Shown: positions 18,696-31,959 of the stretch, piece by piece | Layout: each line of letters starts with the position of its first letter | Position numbering within the stretch: position 1 is the first letter of the stretch | Origin: Pseudomonadales bacterium | Lineage (GTDB): Bacteria > Pseudomonadota > Gammaproteobacteria > Pseudomonadales > Azotimanducaceae | Direction: 5' to 3' | Length of the DNA: 64,000 bases | NCBI GenBank assembly: GCA_017642855.1 | Contig: JAEPOO010000001.1 | Span: 2,209,469-2,273,468, forward strand | Program-made: the position numbers and the translations under genes | The notes under the pieces: generated by a model | Seen by the model: the letters and a program-made list of their open reading frames with translations, nothing else | The model's database searches: none | Told to the model about the DNA's origin: nothing

Positions 18696-19608
18696 CGGTT
18701 TCAGCCAGAAGAGCAAACCGGTCCAGGGCCAGAATAACGACTCCGCCCAGCAGACAGGCGATCACAGCCATCATCGTTTCCGGATCTGCGCCGGTCAGTT
18801 GTTGGTAAACATTGGGCAGCACCGGTTCCTGAACCACCGGGATCTGGCCACCATCATTCTTGATTTGATAACTGGTGGTGTGTTTCCAGGGCCATAACTT
18901 CAGAAGCGAGCCGACCATAAAACCCACCAGCACGCCCACCGTAATGTCATGAAACTTTGCGAGCAGCATCGACAGCACACGGGAAAAGGCGAGTATGCCA
19001 ACCATACAACCCAGCCCAACCCAGGACAGGATAATCAGATCCAGATCTCTAATGGCACCGATCACCGCCTGGTAAAGCCCGAGGGTGAGAAGGAGGAAAC
19101 TGCCGGATAACCCGGGCAGGATCCACGCGCACACCGCAATACATCCCCCTGCAAACAACGCCAGCGCGGTAATTTCTGCCTCGACAGGCACCAACCGGGT
19201 CACCAGGTAACCCATGGCGATTCCAATACCGATTGCTATGGCGACGGACATTTCCTCCAGGGCCAACCGGCGACCCACTGCAAACACGGAAGCCAGCACC
19301 AGGCCAAAAAAGAAAGACCAGATCCAGATCGGGTGGTATTCCAGCAGGTAATGCACACCCCTTGCCAGCACCAGCACGGAGACGCCCATCGCACCAAATA
19401 GAAGCAACAGGAAATTCATGTCATGGTGACGCCACCAGCCTTTGATGCCACGCTTTGGTATGTCCAAAAGTGCCAACGGTGTCGCTCTGCTGATGGCATT
19501 GACGAGTCGCTCGTACAAACCGGACACGAAGGCAATGGTGCCGCCGGATACACCGGGCACAACTTCCGCGGCGCCCATGAGCACACCTACCACCATGATT
19601 TTCAGCAC
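18676..19608 (-). CDS. DUF368 membrane protein, predicted polyprenyl-phosphate transporter
   Basis: This is a multi-span inner-membrane protein. The N-terminal GAAEVVPGVSGGTIAFVSGLYERL and the later WILPGLSGSFLLLTLGLY are the two inverted repeats with the PGxSGG/S signature of DUF368. Members of this family (PopT) were shown to recycle undecaprenyl phosphate across the inner membrane (established knowledge). The start is GTG, six nt after AAAGGG. It lies three bp from pcm and overlaps nlpD, an insertion into the usual pcm-nlpD pair that links lipid-carrier recycling to a cell-wall gene. Confidence 0.85.
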   Translation of the reverse strand: MLKIMVVGVLMGAAEVVPGVSGGTIAFVSGLYERLVNAISRATPLALLDIPKRGIKGWWRHHDMNFLLLLFGAMGVSVLVLARGVHYLLEYHPIWIWSFFFGLVLASVFAVGRRLALEEMSVAIAIGIGIAMGYLVTRLVPVEAEITALALFAGGCIAVCAWILPGLSGSFLLLTLGLYQAVIGAIRDLDLIILSWVGLGCMVGILAFSRVLSMLLAKFHDITVGVLVGFMVGSLLKLWPWKHTTSYQIKNDGGQIPVVQEPVLPNVYQQLTGADPETMMAVIACLLGGVVILALDRFALLAETDGSKED

Positions 19609-19611
19609 GCG

Positions 19612-20277
19612 TTACCCTTTGCCACCGAGCAGAGGTACAAACTTCACTTCTTCCAGCACGCTCTGTTCTATGTCATCTTCGTGTTTACGAACCATCACCA
19701 GATCCTGAGACCGGGCTTCACCCACGGGCACCAGCATTCGACCTCCGACCGCCAACTGTTCGATTAAAGCTTCAGGAATAACCCTGGGTGATGCCGTCAC
19801 AATAATCGCATCGAACGGTCCGCGTTCCGGCCAGCCCATGCCACCGTCCGCATGTTTGAAAGTGATGTTTCGATAACCGACCGCGTTTAATCGCTCTCTC
19901 GCTCGCGTGGCGAGTCCGCTGATGCGCTCCACGGTATAAACCTTGTCCACGAGGGACGCGAGAATAGCCGTCTGGTAACCGGAGCCTGTGCCGACTTCCA
20001 GCACATTTTCCAACGGGCCATCCGCTAACAGTGCTTCGGTCATGCGGGCAACTACATAGGGTCGTGATATGGTCTGGTTAAATCCGATCGGAAGTGCTGT
20101 GTCTTCATAGGCACGGTGAGAAAGTGCCTCATCGATGAAAGCATGGCGCGGTGTCTCACTGATGGCCGTCAGAATCTGTTCACTCTGAATGCCCTGTTCC
20201 CGCAATCGGTCCACCAGACGAGTTCGCGTGCGCTGAGAAGTCATCCCAATACCGCGAATATTCACATCAGATGTCAT
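19612..20277 (-). CDS. pcm: Protein-L-isoaspartate O-methyltransferase
   Basis: This enzyme repairs isoaspartyl residues in aged proteins using S-adenosylmethionine. It has the pcm hallmark [22 protein letters not shown] and motif [17 protein letters not shown], with the C-terminal GGRMLVPVG segment. The 221-aa length is normal. The ATG overlaps the truD stop by one base (TGATG). surE, which usually sits between truD and pcm, is absent. Confidence 0.95.
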   Translation of the reverse strand: MTSDVNIRGIGMTSQRTRTRLVDRLREQGIQSEQILTAISETPRHAFIDEALSHRAYEDTALPIGFNQTISRPYVVARMTEALLADGPLENVLEVGTGSGYQTAILASLVDKVYTVERISGLATRARERLNAVGYRNITFKHADGGMGWPERGPFDAIIVTASPRVIPEALIEQLAVGGRMLVPVGEARSQDLVMVRKHEDDIEQSVLEEVKFVPLLGGKG

Positions 20278-21257
20278 CAGCGCCCCTCCCCTGAAGAAGC
20301 ATGAGCTGAGACATCTTCCACGTTAAACAGTTCGCGCAGGACGCTGGTCGCAAAGCTTCCTGCAGGTAAACTGAAATGAAGTCGAGTTTCCCGGGGTGCC
20401 AGTTCCCAGGACAATTGTTCGGGTAGAACCATCAGGGATCTTTCATCAACTTTGGTGCCGAGTCGCCGGATGCCGGCCGCCCAGGCCTGTTCAACTTCAT
20501 CAAACAGTTCTTCGCCGGGTTGAGGATCACGAGACTTGCCAATGAGGGGACCCTGTTCGCCGACCAGTGAATCCGATGATGCCATCCGGTGAGACAGATA
20601 ACCGTTGAACAGCCAGGAGCGGGCCGCAGAAATCAGCATGCCTTTGTTTCTGGGTGCTTTCTCTCCCAATCGGAGAAAACGGTCTGCGTGCTCGAGGTTC
20701 CGACCCTCATGTCCAAATCGCTGACTGCCAAAATAATTAGGCACCCCGTTCTCTGCAATGGCTTTCAGCCTGCTGAGCAGGTCACGTTGTTCCGCATCAG
20801 ACATTACCTCGTGTCTAACGGTGATCTGGAATTCGTTACAGTCGACATCGCCGCGTCTCAGTTTGCTGCCATGGCGGCGGGATGAGAGGACGGCAACCCC
20901 CTCGATGTCCATTGTCGACCAATCAAGATCGGGCTTGCCAGGCATGTAAAGGCTGAACCACTGGCGTGTTATCGCGTGACGATCCTTTCGCCCGGCGAAA
21001 CCCACATCAAGGTCACGAAGGCCGGCGAACTCAGCCAGCTGGTGCCCCACCCAGCCCGAATTCGCTTCACGTTTTTCGATCTCGAGGTAAACGTGTTCAC
21101 CCTGCCCTGACAACTCAAAAGGCAGATGTTCGGTCACGCAGAATTCCTCGGGAATTGATCGGATCAGACCCGTCACTACAGGTGCCGGATGAAGTCGACA
21201 GAAGGTGTGATCAGCGTAGTGCGGACGCGCCGAACTTCCATGGCTGGAGGCGTGCAT
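20277..21257 (-). CDS. truD: tRNA pseudouridine(13) synthase TruD
   Basis: TruD converts U13 of tRNA-Glu to pseudouridine. The catalytic region [17 protein letters not shown] contains the essential Asp, and [10 protein letters not shown] and the [12 protein letters not shown] segment are family signatures. The TRUD insertion domain is present, and the length (326 aa) is slightly under the usual 340-350. It lies 13 bp after ftsB; ispD and ispF, which often separate these genes, are missing. Confidence 0.93.
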   Translation of the reverse strand: MHASSHGSSARPHYADHTFCRLHPAPVVTGLIRSIPEEFCVTEHLPFELSGQGEHVYLEIEKREANSGWVGHQLAEFAGLRDLDVGFAGRKDRHAITRQWFSLYMPGKPDLDWSTMDIEGVAVLSSRRHGSKLRRGDVDCNEFQITVRHEVMSDAEQRDLLSRLKAIAENGVPNYFGSQRFGHEGRNLEHADRFLRLGEKAPRNKGMLISAARSWLFNGYLSHRMASSDSLVGEQGPLIGKSRDPQPGEELFDEVEQAWAAGIRRLGTKVDERSLMVLPEQLSWELAPRETRLHFSLPAGSFATSVLRELFNVEDVSAHASSGEGR

Positions 21258-21270
21258 CCCTGGTCGGCGC

Positions 21271-22847
<1,577 letters not shown>

Positions 22848-23669
22848 TTACGAAGCGAGTGTCGGTTTCACCACACGATCAATGTCAATCAGGGTCTTGA
22901 GCAGTTCTTTCATCTGACCGAGGGGCCAGCTGTTGGGTCCGTCACTCAAGGCCGTTTCCGGATCCGGATGAGATTCCATAAAGAGGCCGTGCACACCGGC
23001 ACCAACCGCGGCTCTTGCCAGGACCGGCACCATTTCTCTCTGCCCGCCAGAGGTTTCGCCCTGACCTCCTGGTAACTGCACGCTGTGCGTGGCATCAAAG
23101 ACCACGGGGCATCCGGTTTCCCGCATCACCGCAAGAGCTCTCATGTCAGATACCTGGTTGTTATAGCCAAAACTCGCGCCGCGCTCACACACCATAATCT
23201 GTTCGTTGCCTGTAGCCTTGGCTTTGTTCACCACGTTTTTCATATCCCAGGGTGCAAGGAACTGGCCTTTCTTGATATTTACAGGGAGACCGGCGCTTGC
23301 GACACGCTGAATGAAGTTAGTCTGTCGACACAGGAAGGCCGGTGTCTGCATGACGGAGACCACGGAGGCGACTTCATCAATGGGGGTATCTTCATGGACG
23401 TCTGTCAGAACGGGCACACCGACTTCCTGCTTGACCTTTTCAAGGATACGCAACCCTTCTTCCATACCCGGACCGCGAAAACTTTCATGAGAAGAGCGAT
23501 TCGCCTTGTCAAAAGAGGATTTGAAGATGAAAGGAATGCCAAGAGATTCGCAGATCTCTTTCAGGTGCACCGATGTTTCCAACGCCAGCTTTTCGGACTC
23601 GATCACACAGGGTCCGGCGATAAGAAAGAAAGATGACGATTCCGTTATTTCATGGCCACAAAGCTGCAT
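22848..23669 (-). CDS. kdsA: 3-deoxy-8-phosphooctulonate synthase
   Basis: This enzyme condenses arabinose 5-phosphate with phosphoenolpyruvate to make KDO 8-phosphate for lipopolysaccharide inner core. Motifs include [48 protein letters not shown] and [12 protein letters not shown]. Presence of kdsA shows the organism makes a KDO-containing LPS. pyrG is 27 bp upstream in the same run. Confidence 0.97.
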   Translation of the reverse strand: MQLCGHEITESSSFFLIAGPCVIESEKLALETSVHLKEICESLGIPFIFKSSFDKANRSSHESFRGPGMEEGLRILEKVKQEVGVPVLTDVHEDTPIDEVASVVSVMQTPAFLCRQTNFIQRVASAGLPVNIKKGQFLAPWDMKNVVNKAKATGNEQIMVCERGASFGYNNQVSDMRALAVMRETGCPVVFDATHSVQLPGGQGETSGGQREMVPVLARAAVGAGVHGLFMESHPDPETALSDGPNSWPLGQMKELLKTLIDIDRVVKPTLAS

Positions 23670-23696
23670 GTCTACGTCCAGAAGTTTGCTGATGGA

Positions 23697-25385
<1,689 letters not shown>

Positions 25386-25482
25386 TCAGCTGGGTTGCTG
25401 AAAAGGTACGGCCACGATGGCTTTGTAGAATACCACGGGGGCAAATCTGCCTCAATTAAAAACTGGTTTTCGAGGTCTGAAA

Positions 25483-26727
25483 TCAGCGAATTCTGTCTTC
25501 GAGCTGGATCGAGATTTCCAATCCATCCTCGCCTGACCCAGCATGCCAGCCATCCGCAACCAGCATTGGGATACCCCAACCCGGTAGGGCAGCGATCGCG
25601 ACCAGCTCAGTCCCTGAATAAACCAGGGGCATTCGATCACGCAGCCAGGGCGGCACCCTCTGCTCCTGGAAGAGGTTCTTCAGGGAACGTGTATGACGAA
25701 TGACCATCTTCTCTCCGCCAGACCGGTACCGAATATCGTATTCACCATAACGGAGACCCTTCCCCTTAACCTTATCGTTAGCCACATGACTCTCCGGAGA
25801 GTGACGACCCAGGTACAGACAACCATCAAAACTATGCAGGCAGTAATCACCGATGACCTCATCGACGGTTTGATAACGAGACACTTTTTCAGCGAGGTCT
25901 TCCAGAAACCTGCCGCTGGGCTGAGGGACATCCAATCGCTGCATCCATGCAGTGAGAAGATCCGACATCTTTTCTTTCGGTTGTTCAGACAACCAGTCCA
26001 GGTCCAACGCATCAGCTTCTGTCAGGTGAGGGATCAGTTGACTGAGCCAGGAGTCTGACAATTGCGCACGCGCCCTGGCATCACCCTCAACCGCAGCAAG
26101 GATCGCGCGCCTGGCACCAGGGAATCTGGCGCTGATCATCGGCATCAACTCGTGCCGAATGAAATTCCGATCTGGCGTCACGTCACTATTGGTCGGATCT
26201 TCAAACCATGAGAGTCCACGCGCCTGAGCAAATGCTTCAATGTCCTCGCGCCCTAAATCCAGAAGCGGACGATAGAGCTGCGCCTTGCCCAGAGGTCTAC
26301 TCCTGGGCATACCCTCAAGGCCAAAAACCCGGCTGCCCCGGAACAATCGAAACAACGCAGTTTCTGCCTGATCATCAGCATGATGCGCCAGCAAAAGCAC
26401 GTCACCCGTTTTCAGGAAGTCGGTAAATGCGGAATATCTTGCCTCCCTCGCCCGGGCCTCCATGCTGCCGGTGTCACTGACATCCACATCGATCACTTCA
26501 ACAGTGATGCCATACTTCTCGCCGAGGGAGACACAGAAGTCGGCCGCTTCATCAGCCTTGTTGTGAAGATGATGATTCACATGTACCGCTACGACCGAAA
26601 CGTCCATTACCGAGGAAACGGCATCCAGCAGCACGATGGAATCAATACCGCCACTCAGGCCAACGACAACACGAGAGACTTCGTCTTTTTCGAGGAAACT
26701 GAAATCGGCTGAGAGCTCAGCCATCAA
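25483..26727 (-). CDS. tilS: tRNA(Ile)-lysidine synthetase
   Basis: TilS converts the wobble C34 of tRNA-Ile(CAU) to lysidine so that it reads AUA. The ATP-binding SGGIDS motif lies at residues 25-30, HHADDQAETALFRLFRGS is the substrate region, and RNFIRHELMP closes the N-terminal domain. The C-terminal substrate-binding domains extend to residue 414. The start overlaps the dnaE stop by 4 bp. In Pseudomonas accA lies between dnaE and tilS; here it is absent without any gap. Confidence 0.93.
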   Translation of the reverse strand: MMAELSADFSFLEKDEVSRVVVGLSGGIDSIVLLDAVSSVMDVSVVAVHVNHHLHNKADEAADFCVSLGEKYGITVEVIDVDVSDTGSMEARAREARYSAFTDFLKTGDVLLLAHHADDQAETALFRLFRGSRVFGLEGMPRSRPLGKAQLYRPLLDLGREDIEAFAQARGLSWFEDPTNSDVTPDRNFIRHELMPMISARFPGARRAILAAVEGDARARAQLSDSWLSQLIPHLTEADALDLDWLSEQPKEKMSDLLTAWMQRLDVPQPSGRFLEDLAEKVSRYQTVDEVIGDYCLHSFDGCLYLGRHSPESHVANDKVKGKGLRYGEYDIRYRSGGEKMVIRHTRSLKNLFQEQRVPPWLRDRMPLVYSGTELVAIAALPGWGIPMLVADGWHAGSGEDGLEISIQLEDRIR

Positions 26728-29700
26728 GCGTACTGCAGCTGCACTTTCTCAGAGCCATAGTGCTCACGCAGGTTCTGCAACAGATCGTCATGGGGGATCA
26801 CTCGCCATTCATCTCCAAGAATGACGTCGCCCTGGGAAATCTCACTGATCACCTTGACGGCAACGGGGCATCCGCCCAATCCCCTGGGTCGAAACGGCTG
26901 TAACAGACCCGCCAACTCATCAACAAAGTCTTCACAGAGATTGCTGCTATCCAGCTCCACCTTGAGGCTGGACGCTCGGGCAACACGTGCCTCCTCGAGG
27001 GTCAGTACTTCAGTTGCACGCAGACTCTTACCACCCGTGAATTCATCATCTTCGACAGCGCCGCGCACAAAAATTACGGCGTCTTTTTGCAGTTTCTCTC
27101 GAACGCTCTCGAAGACATCCGAGAACATGCTGACTTCGAGGCGACCGGTTTTATCGTCCAGCGTGACAAAAGCATTGGTACCACCACGCTTGTTCTTGAA
27201 GGTCCGCATCGCGAAGACCAGACCACCCACCATCACACCACTTTGACCGGTTCTTAGTTGAGAGATACGTGAATCGACAACTCGATCAAACTCTTCTCTG
27301 TAGTCATCCACCATGTGACCGGTCAGAAACAGACCCAACGAATCTTTTTCTTTGTTCAGGCGATCTTTGAATGACAAACAGCGCAAGCCTTCGAAATGGT
27401 TGTAACGTCCCTCTTCCGTCTCCTGTACCAGGACTTCTCCACCGAACAAGTCAGTCAGTCCACTGTCTTCGTTGCGCGCTTTCTGTTCGGCGAGACCGAC
27501 AGCATCTTCCTGGTTCGCGGCTAACAAGGCTCGCTTATAGCCGATTGTGTCAGGAATATCTTCCGGCACCTTTTCCACGAGCTGGTCAAGGGCACCGCTA
27601 CCGATCATGGCTTCTATCGCGCGCTTGTTCACCTTGCGCGAGTCGACCCGTTCACAGAAGTCATAGAGATCTCTGAAACCGCCTTCGTGTTCACGACAGG
27701 AGACCAGTGAGTCGATCGGACCTTCACCTAATCCTTTGATCGCACCGAGACCATAGACAATGCTGTTTGGCGTGTCGGCAATAAAACGGAATTCGCCGCG
27801 GTTCACATCCGGAGGTTGCAGCGCCAGTTTCATTTCCCGGCACTCTTCAATATTGGTGACCACTTTGTCAGTGTTCTGCATATCCGCAGACAGTACCGCT
27901 GCCATAAAGTCCGCAGGGTAATAGTGTTTTAGCCACGCCGTCTGATAAGCGATCAAGGCGTACGCTACCGAGTGAGGTTTGTTGAAGCCGTAACCTGCGA
28001 ACATCTCCATCAAATCAAAGATGTGTCCCGCCTGTTTTTCATCGACCCCGTTTTTCATGGAGCCTTCTACGAAGACAGCGCGCTGCTTTGCCATTTCCTC
28101 CGGCTTCTTTTTACCCATGGCTCGCCTCAGCAGATCAGCATCGGCTAGCGTGTAGCCTGCGAGAATCTGGGCAATCTGCATCACCTGCTCCTGATAAAGC
28201 ATCACCCCATAGGTACCTTCGAGTACGTGCTCGAGGCTTGGATGCAGATAGTCGACCTCGGCACGACCGTGCTTCCGATTGATAAAGTCATCTGCCAGCT
28301 GCATCGGACCAGGTCGGAACAGGGCTACCAGTGCCACAATGTCATCGAAACGGCTCGGCTTAACCTTTTTCATCAAGTCTTTCATGCCGCGAGATTCAAG
28401 CTGAAAGACCGCCGTGGTTTTCGCGGCCTGAAGGTCTTTGTAAATTTCTTCGTCTTCCAGGGTGATCTTGTCGATATCAACGAGATCGAGACCTTCTTTT
28501 TCGTGCCGCTGGTTAATGCTTTTGACGGCATTGTCGATGATCGTGAGCGTTCTAAGACCAAGGAAGTCGAACTTCACGAGACCTGCCTGTTCGACATCAA
28601 TCATGTCGAACTGCGTCATGAGGCCACCACCGGCATCATCACAATAGGTAGGAACAAAGTCGGTCAGTTTGGTTGGCGCGATCACCACACCCCCGGCATG
28701 GCGACCGACATTCCTTGCTAGCCCTTCCAGCTTGAAGGCCATCTCCATAATTTCATCCGCCTCTTCGCTGGAAGCGATGAATTCTCGGAGCAGGGGTTCT
28801 TCTTCCAGCGCTTTCGCCAGGGTCATACCCGGCTCAAATGGAATCAGTTTGGAGAGCTTGTCCGCCAGGCCGTAGGGTTTACCTTGCACCCTCGCCACAT
28901 CACGAACCACCGCTTTCGCCGCCATGGTGCCGAAGGTAATAATCTGTGAAACCGCCTCTCGGCCATAGAGCTCGGTCACGTGCTGGATCACGCTGTCGCG
29001 GCCATCCATGCAGAAGTCGATATCGAAGTCCGGCATGGATACCCGTTCCGGATTCAGGAATCGCTCGAACAGCAGGTCGTACTCCAGGGGATCGATGTCT
29101 GTGATCTTGAGGGCGTAAGCCACCAGAGAACCGGCCCCTGATCCACGACCAGGACCAACAGGGACACCATTGTCTTTGGCCCACTGAATAAACTCCATGA
29201 CGATCAGGAAGTAGCCAGGGAATCCCATCTTGTTAATGATGCCCAGCTCAAATTCCAACCGATCGTCATACTGTTGTCGCTTGTCCGCAAATTCAGGATC
29301 TGCGGGATCCAGAATTTTCTCGAGGCGCTCAGTCAGTCCCTGGGCAGACAGCTCATTCAGCAGGGACTCCGTGGTGTATCCCTCGGGCACCGGATACTCC
29401 GGCAGGTAGTAAGTGCCAAGTCCGACCGTCACGCTGCAGCGTTTGGCGATCTCTACCGAGTTTTCCAGCGCTTCTGGAATATCCGAAAACAGTTCCACCA
29501 TTTCTTCGGCAGTTTTCAGGTACTGCTGATCCGTGTAGCGACGCTCGCGTCTCGGGTCGTCCAGGGTCCGTCCGTCATGAATACACACCCGGACTTCGTG
29601 TGCTTCGAATTCATCTTGGGTTAGAAATCGAACATCGTTTGTGGCGACGACGGGCGCGTCTGATGCGATCGCCAAATTGACGGCGAGTGCATTGTAGTCT

Positions 29701-30233
29701 TCTTCGTTTTCACGGCCCGTGCGCTGCAGTTCCAGGTAAAAAGCCTCCGGAAAAATCTCCTGCCAGTGCAGCAATCGTCGTTTCGCCTGCGCCTCATTAC
29801 CTGCCAGCAAAGCGCGACCGATGTCACCTTCCCGCCCACCGGAAAGTGCAATCAGGCCCTCAGCCTGCTCCGCAATCCAGGAACGTTTGAGCGTGGCCTG
29901 GCCCATAGTTTGACCTTCTCCATAAGAACGAGAAATCAGTTCACAGAGATTTCGATACCCCTTGTCATTGCGAGCAATGAGTACGAGGGGTGTGGCTTCT
30001 TCATTGGAATTGTCACCAGCAATCCAGACGTCGCTGGCAATAATGGGCTTAACGCCGGAACCTTCGGCGGCGTTATAAAACTTAACAAGCGCGAAAAGAT
30101 TGTTACGGTCAGTGATCGCAATGGCCGGTGCAGACTGCTCAACGCAGGCAGCAACTAAAGGTTTGATTCGCACCATCCCGTCACTCAGTGAATACTCTGA
30201 ATGCACGCGAAGATGGACGAATTCCTGATTCAT
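26724..30233 (-). CDS. dnaE: DNA polymerase III subunit alpha
   Basis: This is the replicative polymerase (C-family). The N-terminal PHP domain (FVHLRVHSEYSLSDGM) is followed by the palm with PDFDIDFCMDGRD and GRGSGAGSLVAYAL, then fingers, the beta-binding region and an OB-fold domain near residue 1000 (GVMVGGLVFAMRTFKNKRGG). The 1169-aa length fits DnaE1 of gammaproteobacteria. A TATACT element at about 30268-30273 on the minus strand could be its -10. Confidence 0.98.
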   Translation of the reverse strand: MNQEFVHLRVHSEYSLSDGMVRIKPLVAACVEQSAPAIAITDRNNLFALVKFYNAAEGSGVKPIIASDVWIAGDNSNEEATPLVLIARNDKGYRNLCELISRSYGEGQTMGQATLKRSWIAEQAEGLIALSGGREGDIGRALLAGNEAQAKRRLLHWQEIFPEAFYLELQRTGRENEEDYNALAVNLAIASDAPVVATNDVRFLTQDEFEAHEVRVCIHDGRTLDDPRRERRYTDQQYLKTAEEMVELFSDIPEALENSVEIAKRCSVTVGLGTYYLPEYPVPEGYTTESLLNELSAQGLTERLEKILDPADPEFADKRQQYDDRLEFELGIINKMGFPGYFLIVMEFIQWAKDNGVPVGPGRGSGAGSLVAYALKITDIDPLEYDLLFERFLNPERVSMPDFDIDFCMDGRDSVIQHVTELYGREAVSQIITFGTMAAKAVVRDVARVQGKPYGLADKLSKLIPFEPGMTLAKALEEEPLLREFIASSEEADEIMEMAFKLEGLARNVGRHAGGVVIAPTKLTDFVPTYCDDAGGGLMTQFDMIDVEQAGLVKFDFLGLRTLTIIDNAVKSINQRHEKEGLDLVDIDKITLEDEEIYKDLQAAKTTAVFQLESRGMKDLMKKVKPSRFDDIVALVALFRPGPMQLADDFINRKHGRAEVDYLHPSLEHVLEGTYGVMLYQEQVMQIAQILAGYTLADADLLRRAMGKKKPEEMAKQRAVFVEGSMKNGVDEKQAGHIFDLMEMFAGYGFNKPHSVAYALIAYQTAWLKHYYPADFMAAVLSADMQNTDKVVTNIEECREMKLALQPPDVNRGEFRFIADTPNSIVYGLGAIKGLGEGPIDSLVSCREHEGGFRDLYDFCERVDSRKVNKRAIEAMIGSGALDQLVEKVPEDIPDTIGYKRALLAANQEDAVGLAEQKARNEDSGLTDLFGGEVLVQETEEGRYNHFEGLRCLSFKDRLNKEKDSLGLFLTGHMVDDYREEFDRVVDSRISQLRTGQSGVMVGGLVFAMRTFKNKRGGTNAFVTLDDKTGRLEVSMFSDVFESVREKLQKDAVIFVRGAVEDDEFTGGKSLRATEVLTLEEARVARASSLKVELDSSNLCEDFVDELAGLLQPFRPRGLGGCPVAVKVISEISQGDVILGDEWRVIPHDDLLQNLREHYGSEKVQLQYA

Positions 30234-30293
30234 TTAGCCGGGACAGATCGAGGCGAAAGCACGCCCGAAATAGTATACGAAGCGAGTATGCGG

Positions 30294-31535
30294 CTAAAGG
30301 TCTTTCAGACTGAAAGTCATCCCGGCGTGTTCGCTCAGCCTGTGGATAAGTTTGTCTCCCATGGCCACGGACGGCGTCAGCAGTCCCGTGGGTGAATCCA
30401 GGTCATCTTTGGCAAGACAAACGGCGCTTTCTGCAAGCATCTTGGAAGTAGCGCCATAACCTGGGTCTTTGTCTCCAGTGACGACGGCAACAAGATTCTT
30501 TTCCGGATCTTCAGGGTGCGCAGCAAACAGCTCAATCTCAAAAAAACCTCGCTCGATCGTTTCCCTGGATGGACCCTCTCCCGGTGACGGCGCCATTTTT
30601 CCCAGAAGATTTCGGGTTGGCGTAAATTCCGATGCCTTCATGATCAGGCCGGTGCCTCCAGCCACCATGGATGCCTTGGCAAAACCTCTCGGGCCATCAC
30701 CCATCAGCATGGCTTCGTCATATCGGAAGTGTTCACCCCAGGGATATCCCATCAGCGAATGACTGCGGCGAACAACGCGGGTGTTGATGCCCGCCATCAC
30801 AAAGGGCGCCGTCCACTCACCAAAATCCTGGTCATACTCAGCTGAGGTCTGATCGGGTCCATCTTCGCCTCGAGGCATATTTGGCGGGTTTAATGCATAG
30901 GGATCCGCAATCACATCGAGAATCTTTGGATCATGCCGCGCTTCTTCCATCATGTTCATCAGGCTGTCCACGGTGCCGCCACTGACGCCGCCATCGGAGC
31001 GCTTAACCCGGTACTTCACACGGGGTGCATAGGTGCCATGCCGCGCCTGCATTTGTGACTGGACGTAAAAGACTCCCATATCAGACGGAATACTGTCGAA
31101 GCCGCAGGTAAAGACGATTCGCGCTCCGTTACTCTCCGCCGTCGTATGGAAGCGCTCAATCATCTGGTGCATCCACTGAACTTCACCGGTCAGGTCGCAG
31201 TAATGCGTACCATGATTGGCACAGGCTTCAACCAGACTGGTGCCGTATTTCGCATAGGGCCCGACGGTCGTGCAAATCGAACGCGTGGAGGTCACCAGAG
31301 CCTGCAGGCTTTCCTCATCATTACTGTCGGCAATAATGTCAGGCACTTTATCCGCGTCATCACCGAGCACTTCTTTTTTGACCGCAGCCAGTTTGTTCGC
31401 ATTTCTCGCACCCAGGGCCCAACGCACATCACCCTCAACCCCATAGGTTTCATGCATGTACTCCATGACCAGACGGCCAGTAAATCCTGTGGCACCCCAA
31501 ACTACGACGTCGTAGGTTCGCTCAGTTGTCATCAT
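30294..31535 (-). CDS. Saccharopine dehydrogenase-like / trans-acting enoyl reductase family protein
   Basis: This is an NAD(P)-binding oxidoreductase of the family that includes mycobacterial trans-acting enoyl reductases (Rv2449c/Rv2953 type). The Rossmann loop GATGFTGRLVMEY occurs at about residues 14-26, then GARNANKLAAVK and a VGPYAKYG segment typical of the family. CDLTGEVQWMHQMI is another family signature. In mycobacteria such proteins reduce polyketide-derived lipids, but in proteobacteria the substrate is unknown. It stands alone between dnaE and a gene-free interval. Confidence 0.75.
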   Translation of the reverse strand: MMTTERTYDVVVWGATGFTGRLVMEYMHETYGVEGDVRWALGARNANKLAAVKKEVLGDDADKVPDIIADSNDEESLQALVTSTRSICTTVGPYAKYGTSLVEACANHGTHYCDLTGEVQWMHQMIERFHTTAESNGARIVFTCGFDSIPSDMGVFYVQSQMQARHGTYAPRVKYRVKRSDGGVSGGTVDSLMNMMEEARHDPKILDVIADPYALNPPNMPRGEDGPDQTSAEYDQDFGEWTAPFVMAGINTRVVRRSHSLMGYPWGEHFRYDEAMLMGDGPRGFAKASMVAGGTGLIMKASEFTPTRNLLGKMAPSPGEGPSRETIERGFFEIELFAAHPEDPEKNLVAVVTGDKDPGYGATSKMLAESAVCLAKDDLDSPTGLLTPSVAMGDKLIHRLSEHAGMTFSLKDL

Positions 31536-31959
31536 TAATCTCGGTTCGAATCGTGAGTACGAAAGATGCTCGAAACTTCTGTCGATTGCAAAGTGACTCT
31601 CATGAGCGCCAGTCGTTCACTAATTGACGAGCTCAAGGGAAGAAACGCTCTTTTTCCAGCCCTTCGGTCATCGATGTCGTGATTGACCACGTCCTGATCA
31701 TGCTCCTGGTTGGACTTCTGCCTCAGGCAGATCGGGGGAGACCTCGACGTGAACCACATACGGAAAGACAGTGGACGGAAGTCTGGAAAGTTGGTTCGTA
31801 TGACCGCCCAGTTGATCAGCGACGGAGTTGTCTCTTGTCATCTCATTTCAGGGTAACAGGAGAGCACTATTCGGGCGTTCGAAACAGCAGTGGATAAAGC
31901 CGCGACCTACACAGTCCTTAAAGACTCAGGTTTGCTTTCGTCCATCTGAATCTTACGAT
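31536..31959. other. 424-bp interval without a recognised gene
   Basis: This lies downstream of the amidohydrolase gene and upstream of the reductase gene, both on the minus strand. Only short, low-quality reading frames are present on both strands. I see no clear hairpin with a T-tract, repeat or RNA gene. It presumably contains the reductase promoter and the amidohydrolase 3' end. Confidence 0.5.

Noticed and set aside
31535..31897. Two 72-74-aa frames in the interval before the reductase gene
   Set aside because: Neither has a recognisable motif or a good start context; together they overlap on opposite strands.
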